From Sipunculus nudus (Eukaryota; Annelida; Sipuncula; Golfingiida; Sipunculidae): a stretch of 64,000 bases of DNA. A program made the translations under genes and the position numbers. The notes under the pieces were generated by a model that was not told the origin of the DNA, ran no database searches, and saw nothing but the letters and a program-made list of their open reading frames with translations. How positions within the stretch are numbered: the stretch's first letter is position 1; every line of letters starts with the position of its first letter. Positions 37,701 through 46,700 of this stretch are shown here, piece after piece. The DNA is taken from contig CM049315.1 in NCBI GenBank assembly GCA_026874595.1, positions 9,773,664 through 9,837,663 on the forward strand, in the 5' to 3' direction.

Positions 37701-40700
37701 CTAACTGGCCTCTCATGTGGCCTTTATTTATACCGATTGATGACATGGCACAAAGGTCAAGTTTCTAATCATAATCTTTAATATCATAATAAAATTTGAT
37801 AACAGGTTGACTTCTCATATAATAATAAATTATATCATATGGGCTTTTACAAAAATATTTTAAAATGATGTGCTGTAGTGATAACACATTGGTTCCTGAT
37901 GCTCTCTTCACTTACAGTCAATCCACTGGCTCTTCTGTTTGCTGAGGAGCTTGGCCTGGTCCTGGAAGTGGCGCCATCTGACGAGGAATATGTGAAGCAG
38001 GTTTACAAGGGGGTGAATGTACCATGTGTGGTGATTGGTCGGTCTCTGTCACATGGGCCACAGTCTCAGGTATTGTATACCAATGTCAAGAATAATGAAG
38101 TGCTTTGTGCCATGGGGGTCTGATATCTGGTATAGCATACTTAAACTGTACCCTGAACTTCTGATGTAGCATATGTAAACTGCATGGTGATACTACTACT
38201 ATATTAATAATACTACTGATGTTAATGACAGGAATGATTATTTTCAGTGTAATCATGTTAGAATAGTGTATGCTGATTATGTTGTATTGTACTGAATGTA
38301 TGTTTAAAGCACTACATTGTAAAATATAAAAGATGCAGTTTTATAGATTTAAGGGAAGTTAAAAAAATATTAATATGAAATAAAAAATCATGGAACATGA
38401 TCTTATGTTTTGCAAGGTGACTGTGACAGTTGAGGACCAGGAAGTGTTAATTGACTCTATGTGGAAGCTCAGAGACGTTTGGGAGGAGACCAGCTTCCAG
38501 CTGGAGCGTTTCCAGTGTGCACATTCATGTGTGGAGGAGGAACAACGTGGGCTTCGAACACGCTCCCATCCTGAATACAACATATCATTTGATCCAAATA
38601 TTGTACAACTCTCTGATGTAACCCAGATGTCTGAAGGTTTTTTGCTTATTGATAATTAATTTCTAACTGTTATATTTGATCATAACAATTTTTTTCTATA
38701 TAATTGAAAATAAAGAATTAGAAATTTTTACCAATAGTTATGAAAATAAAAGTGATACTGTAAATACATTCTCCCTAAATTACATATACAGTCTCATATA
38801 CAGGGAATCATATTAAAATAAGTGCAATGACAAATATCTGTTACTTTATTTACTCTTACATGAATAAGCTTAAGATCTTTCCGTGATATTATGGACGAAA
38901 ATATTCGGGAAATTGTCTGTAAGATTTTTAGCTCAGCTGACTGAAAGTCATCTGAGCTATAGCGATCACTCTTTGTCCGTCGTCCGTCTGTCCGTCCGTT
39001 AACCAGGCACAAATCGTAACCGCTGAATCTAGAACCTTGTAACTTGGGATTCTGAGAGGTCCATGAAAAATCTCCTTGGAAACCAGAAATTAGGTCTCTG
39101 TTACCCATATCCTTCGAGCTATGGGGCCCCAAAGTACCCCCCAGAAAAGTAAAAAATTTCATACAAAAACTTCAATATCTCATTAACTGATGGTCATGAT
39201 TTTTGGCATACATATTGATCATGAGATGTTCCATCACTTCCTGCAGACTGGTGGCACCACCTGTATTTTTCGATTTTTTACAAATTTTTTTCTCTATTTT
39301 TGAGACCTTTAAAAATGTGAACATCTGTTAACAAGGCACAAATCGTAAAGCCTAGACCTAGAAACTTAATTCTTGATACACTGAGAGGTCCATGAAAAAT
39401 CTCCTTGGAAACCAGAAATTAGGTCTCTGTTACCCATATCCTTCAAGCTATGGGGCCCCAAAGTACCCCCCAGAATAGTAAAAAATTTCATACAAAAACT
39501 TCAATATCTCAATAACTACAACACTGATGGTCATGATTTTTGGCATACATATTGATCATGAGATGTTCCATAAGTTCCTGCAGACTGGTGGCGCCACCTG
39601 TATTTTCCGATTTTTTTTACAATTTTTTCCTCTATTTTTGAGACGTTTAAAGATGCTGTCATCTGTTAACGTGGCACAAATCGTAACCGCTGGACCTAGA
39701 ATCTTCATTCTCGACACACTGAGAAACCTATTAAAAGTCTCCATGGAAACCATAAATTAGATCTCTGTTACCCATATCCTTCGAGCTATGGGGCCCCAAA
39801 GTACCCCCCAGAAAAGTAAAAAATTTCATACAAAAACTTCAATATCTCATTAACTACTTGACTGATGGTCATGATTTTTGGCATACATATTGATCATGAG
39901 ATGTTCCATCACTTCCTGCAGACTGGTGGCGCCACCTGAATTTTTCGATTTTTTACGAATTTAAAAATGTGAACAGCTGTTAACAGGGCACAAATCATAA
40001 AGACTGGACCTAGAATCTTCATTCTTGACACACTGAGAGGTCCATAAAAAGTCTGCATGGAAACCTGAAATAAGGTCTCTGTTACCCATATCCTTTGAGC
40101 TATGGGGGGCTCCCAATAACCCCCCAGAATAATGGAAAATTTGATAAAAACAAACTGCAACATCTCAATAACTACAACACTGATGGTCATGATTTTTGGC
40201 ATACATATTGATCAAGAGGTGTTTCATCAGTACCTGCAGACTGGTGGTGCCACCTGTATTTTTTCACAATTTTTTTTTTCTCTATTTTCGAGACCTTTCA
40301 GGATGTAGTTATCTGTCAACAGGTTACAAATCGTAAGGACTGGACCTAGAATCTTCATTGTTGACACACAGGGAGACCCATGATAAGTCTCCATGGACAC
40401 CTGAAATTAGGTCTCTGTTACCCATATCGTTTGAGCTATGGCACTCCAAAGTACAGCTCAGAATAATGGAAAATTTGATACAAAAGCTGAAGTATCTGAA
40501 CAACTAATGCAGAGATCACCATAATTGTTTTTCATGGATATTGATCATGGAGTGTTTCATCAGTTTCTCCAGACTGGTGGCACCACCTGTATTTGTTCGG
40601 GTTTTTTTACGAATTTTTTCTCTATTTTTGAGACCTTTAAAGTTATGAACATCTGTTAACAGGGCACAAATCATTAAAACTGGACCTAGAATCTTCATTC

Positions 40701-43700
40701 TTGACACACAGGGAGACCCATGAAAAGTCTCCATGGAAACCTGAAAGTAGGTCTCTGTTACCCATATTCTTTAAGCTGTATGGCTCCAAATTACGCCCCA
40801 GAATAATGGAAAATTTGATACAAAAACTGCAGTATCTCAATAACTACAACACTGATGGTCATGATTTTTGGCATACATATTGATCATGACCTGTTCCATC
40901 AGTTTCTGCAGACTGGGTGCGCCACGTTTATTTTTTTCAAATTTTTACGATTTTTTTCTCTTTTTTTGATACCTTTAAAGATGTGGTTATCTGTCAACAG
41001 GGTACAAATCGCAACAACTGGACCTAGAATCTTCATTCTTGTCATGCAAGAAGGCCCATGAAAAGTGCCCCTCAGAATAATGGACAATTTGATACAAAAG
41101 CTGAAGTATCTGAACAACTAATGGGGAGATCACCATGATTCTTTGCATGGATATTGATGTTTGTAAGTGTTTTTATTAGTTTCTGCAGACTGGTGGAGCC
41201 ACCTGTATTTTTGTACCCCCAAAACGAAGTTTTGTGGATACTATGTTTTTGACCGGGTTCCTCCGCCATTGCCGCTTCGTTTCCAGAGAGCTCCTCTGGG
41301 ACTTGATTTTATCAGCTTTCCAAGCTCATATCTCGGGAACCGTTTGACTGATCAGGAAATAAAATTTATACTAATGTAGCCCTTGGATAGCTCTATAACA
41401 TACACAAAAAATGGTGGCGCCACCTGTAACCATGTTTGCACAGTGTCCATCTGTTCATCTGCCTTTGGTTAAAATCACTCATATCTCTGCAGTGAATTGA
41501 CTAATTCACCTGAAATTCGGCATGCGTATACATCCTGGATAGCTTTCTTGATTTTATGACAGGTGGCGCCACCTACATTCTCATTCACGCTGATGACATC
41601 CAAGCTCATATTTCGGGAACCGTTTGACCGATCGGGCCAAAATTTTGCATGTATATAGATCTAACATAGCTCTTTATCATACGCTAAACTGGTGGCGCCA
41701 CCTGCAACCATTTTTGCACAGCGTCTGTCTGTTTGTCTGCCGTGCAATAATGTCACTCATATCTCGGCAGTGGTTTGACATATCTGCCTAAAATTTTGCA
41801 ATTTTATACATCCTGGATAGCTTTCTTGATTTTATGACAGGTGGCACCACCAACATTCACATTCACGCTGATGACATCCAAGCTCATATCTCGGGAACCG
41901 TTTGACCGATCGGGCCAAAATTTTGCATGTGTATAGATCTAACATAGCTCTTAATCATACACAAAACTGGTGGCACCACCTGCAACCATTTTTGCACAGC
42001 TTCTGTCTGTTTGTCTGCCGTGCAATAAAGTCACTCACATCTTGGCAGTGGTTTGACATATCTGCCTAAAATTTTGCAGTTTTATACATCCTGGATAGCT
42101 TTCTTGATTTTATGACAGGTGGCGCCACCTTTATTCTAGTTTATGCTGCAGACATCCAAGCTCATATCTCAGGAACCGTTTGAACGATTGGGCCAAAATT
42201 TTGCATGTGTATAGATCTCACATAGGTCTTTATCATACACAAAACTGGAGGGGCCACCTGCAACCATTTTTGCACATTTTGCACAGCGTCTGTCTGTTGG
42301 TCTGCCGTGGCCTAAAATCACTCATTTCTCTGTAGTGGTTTGACATAACTGCCTAAAATTTTGCAGGTTTATACAACCTGGATAGCTTTCTTGATTTTAT
42401 GACAGGTGGCGCCACCTACATTCTAGTTAACGCTGCACACATCCAAGCTAATATCTCAGGAACCATTTGACCGATTGGGCTAAAATTGTGCTTGTGTTTA
42501 GATCTCACATAGGTCTTTATCATACACAAAACTGCAACCATTTTTGCACAGCGTCTGTCTGTTTGTCTGCCGTGGGCTAAAATCACTCATATCCATGTAG
42601 TGGTTTGACTTTTCTGCCTAAAATTTTGCATATGTATACAACTTGGACAGCTTTCTGGATTTGTGGTAGGTTGCACAACCTACATACACATTTAGGCTGC
42701 AGACATCCATGCTAATATGCAACATACCTCACTCTGTTTCCCCTTGCCACTCAATCCATGCCTCACTTCACTCTGATTTTGGCAGATACACGTAGTCACT
42801 TGTCGGCTACCCGTATTCTAGTTTTTAAAGTTTACACATTTTTTCTCTATTTTTCAGATATATAAATACAGACTAAATCTTGACCTGTTGGTTAATCTGT
42901 TTGATGCTTCAGTTGAATGGGTATCTACCATTCTGATGATAAAATTTCCTTTTGTGAATCTCTTCCCAGTCAGTTGAGCGTCATGACCCATGGGTCACTT
43001 GTTTCGGTAGGCCATAATAGTGCTACTTCAATCATATTGGACCAATAAAGTCATGAGCTGATAACTTTGTTAGCTGCTTTAAGACAGAGTATGGATAGAT
43101 GAAGATGATAGGTAAGAAAATTCTATATTACACTTAATAAGCTTTTAATTTATACAGAACGATATTGTGAAATGAAAAATGAGAATTTATCCACATCTAG
43201 GTCCAAGCAGGCCCCGTGTTGCTGTTATTCGTGAGGAAGGGAGTAACGGAGACCGTGAGATGGTCGCAGCTTTCCTATTGGCTGGCTTTGATGTTTGGGA
43301 TGTCAACATGAATGACATGTGCTCTGGCTCTGTGACACTTGATCAGTTCAGAGGAGTTGTCTTTGTGGGAGGATTCAGTTTTGCAGATGTCTTTGGATCA
43401 GCTAAGGGTTGGACAGAGAAATCCTGTATTATTTGAAAATGATAAAGTGTTCATTAATATACATATAATGTATATATTTATGTAAATTCCAACATAATTG
43501 TATTAAACTCATGTGAGTCAGTTATCTCCTTGCATCAAAACCATAATCTGTAGATTTTATTAAATTATTTCCAAATAAATCCTGCTTGTGTCAAACCTCA
43601 GAAGTTTTTTTTCTGTTCATTAAATGTAAATAGAGACTTAGGATTGTTATCTACAGATTCTGATATAGCTGGAGCAAGCATTTAGTTGATTAAAATTCAC

Positions 43701-46700
43701 ATAACTAAAAAAATAATGATTTCACATGCAAGGAAAATATTTTTTGTAGTAGTATACATCATTTATAGCATGTTGATTATGATGGAACCACCTGGAAATT
43801 TATAACATATAATAACATATCTTTCATTTGTTCAAGGCTGGGCAGCTACTCTACGCTTTAACAAGTCGGTCCGTGCTCAGTTTGATGCTTTCTACCAACG
43901 ACAGGACACGTTCAGTCTTGGGGTCTGTAACGGCTGTCAGTTGATGGGGCTCCTTGGTTGGGTGATGCCTGACATGTCAGGTTTGTATGGTCATCCAGTC
44001 AAAATTTGTATCAAACATATTAAATTTTGGTGGCAGTCTACGAAAAGATCAAGACTATCTAGTTTTAAACATAGCAGTTCCTGTTGAATTGTAGTTTTGT
44101 CAGTAGATGTCATAGTTCTCTACTGACTGTTCATATAGGTCTCTACTGATTGTGGAAGTAACTTCCACTTTTTTTTTTTATGCAGAATATATATTATGAA
44201 TGTGATTTAAAATTTTGATTCAATAACAAATTTGATATTTCAGTTTTAAACAAGGATGATATCATGGAGAAAAATAAAACAGTTTAGAGATATTGCTCTG
44301 TCAGTTTATATTAGCCTTAAAAATTGGCTTGCTGTGTTACTGGATGCAAAAAAAGACATACCATTAAAAAATTTAAATTTTAAACAATATTAAAATATAT
44401 GAAAATGATTTTTTTTAGAAATATGTGAAAATGAATTTGCTAGTTATAGACTCCATATAACTCTCATAAAGCTTTTTTACCAGATGAATAATCCTGATGA
44501 AATACAGTGCTGCAAAGTGGTGAATACTTAGTAAATTTGATTGTAATGTTTCCAATTTTCCCCACTAGATGGCATAAGAAGCCAGGGAGTGTATTTGGAC
44601 CACAACACATCAGAACGCTTTGAGTCACGGTTCACCACAGTGAGATTAGAGAAGAGTCAAGCATTGATGTTGCAGGGAATGGAGGGCTCTGTGCTGGGTA
44701 TCTGGGTTGCCCATGGGGAAGGTAAGTCAATTATAGCAAATATTGTGGTAGCTCTCATTATGTTCAGGACTGAAAAATCCTTTTAAATCCTTGGACAGTC
44801 ATGAATTAGGAATTCTGCAATTTATGGAAGTTTAGTGTAAGGTCATGATTTTTCAGAAAATGGTCTCCAAATCAAAATGGTTTTTTTTGTGTGTTAAATT
44901 AGAAATATATAAATTGCTGTAAGGATATAAGTTTGAAAGTTCTCATTTCTTAAGTTAAAAGACCTTTAAATTTCATTGAAAAAATTATGAAATTTCAATC
45001 TTTGGGCTATGCAGGAAACCTGTGTATACAGGTATGTTAATTATATTACTCTGGATGCAAGTCTTAGGTCCATGTTATAATGAACAGTTTGAATTGAACT
45101 TAATTGAATAATCTCTCTCATTTAGAATTACTTGTCTGGTGGCATTTATCAAGTTATATTTTTTTTTATTTCGTGCTGATATATTGCAGCTGATTTTGGG
45201 CTTAGGCTTTTTATTGGTTATTGGAGTTTGACAGCTGTCAAAGGAGAAGCTTTTCCTGCAGTGTGTTTTTGACATTTTATAAACATTTTTGACATCTTTT
45301 GAATGAATAATATTCTTTCAACAGTATGAGATGGAATGTTAAGTTTCAATTTGTATGTTATCATGTGGCTTCTGCAAAATTGATCTAAATGTAATCTGGC
45401 AATTATAAAGCTCTGTATGATATTCAGGATGTTTGTGATGAAAATGTCTTTGTGTAATTGATAGCCTGTTAAAGGTATTCATTTTCAGTTCACATGATTT
45501 ATATTTTATAATATCCAGTTCAAATTCTGTATTTTGCATAACAGTTTTATGGCATGATTTGTGAAACATATGCAGTACTAGTTCTGTACTCTGTGACAAT
45601 TACATGCATTGATAGCCTTCCCATTCCTAATTGTTGGATACTATGTTTTTGACCGGGTTCTGCCACCTCCGCTGCCACGTTCGTTTCCGGAGAACTCCTC
45701 TGAGACTACTGGACGGATTTTTCTGAAACTTACACAAATTATCGGGTCATATGTGAACTGGTGCCTAACCAGTTGGCCTTGACCTCTGACCTGTCCTTTC
45801 TGCCCAGTGTCTATTTGTGCGTCTGTTTCCACACATAAACCCACATATCTTGGGAACCGTTTGACCGATCAGGAAAAAATTTTTTGTAAAAATGTAGCCC
45901 TTGGATAGCTTTATAACATACATAAAAAATGGTGGCGCCACCTGCAGCCATTTTTGCACAGTGTCCATTTGTTCATCTGCCTTGGGTTAAAATCACTCAT
46001 ATCTCTGCAGTGGTTTGACTAATTCACCCAAAAATTCGGCATGCTTATACATCCTAGATAGCGTTCTTGATTTTATGACAGGTGGCGCCACCTGCATTTA
46101 CGTTCATGCTGCAGGCATCCAAGCTCATATCTCAGGAACCGTTTGACCAATCAGGAAAAAAAAACTACACAAATGTAACCCTTGGATAACTTTATAACAT
46201 ACACAAAAATGGTGGCGCCACCTGCAGCCATTTTCGCACAGCGTCCATCTGTTTGTCTGCCTTGGGTTAAAATCACTCATATCTCTGCAGTGGTTTGACC
46301 AAATTACCTGAAATTCAGCATGCTTATACATCCCGCATAGCTTTCTTGATTTTATGACAGGTGGCGCCAGCTTCATTCATGTTCATGCTGCAGACATTAA
46401 TGCTTATATCTCCCGACTCGTTTAATCAATCAGGAAAAAAATTTTACACAAATGTAGCCCTTGGATAGCTTTATAACATACACAAAAATGGTGGCGCTAC
46501 CTGCAGCCATTTTTGCACATCGTCCATCTGTTTGACTGCTGTGGGATAAAATCACTCATATCTTTGCAGTGGTTTGACTTTTCAACCTGAAATTTTGCAA
46601 GTGTATACATCTTGGATAGTTTCTCGTTTAAATAACAGATGGCGCCACCTACAGTCATGTTTACGTGGCAGACATCCATTCTAATATTTAACACATGTAA

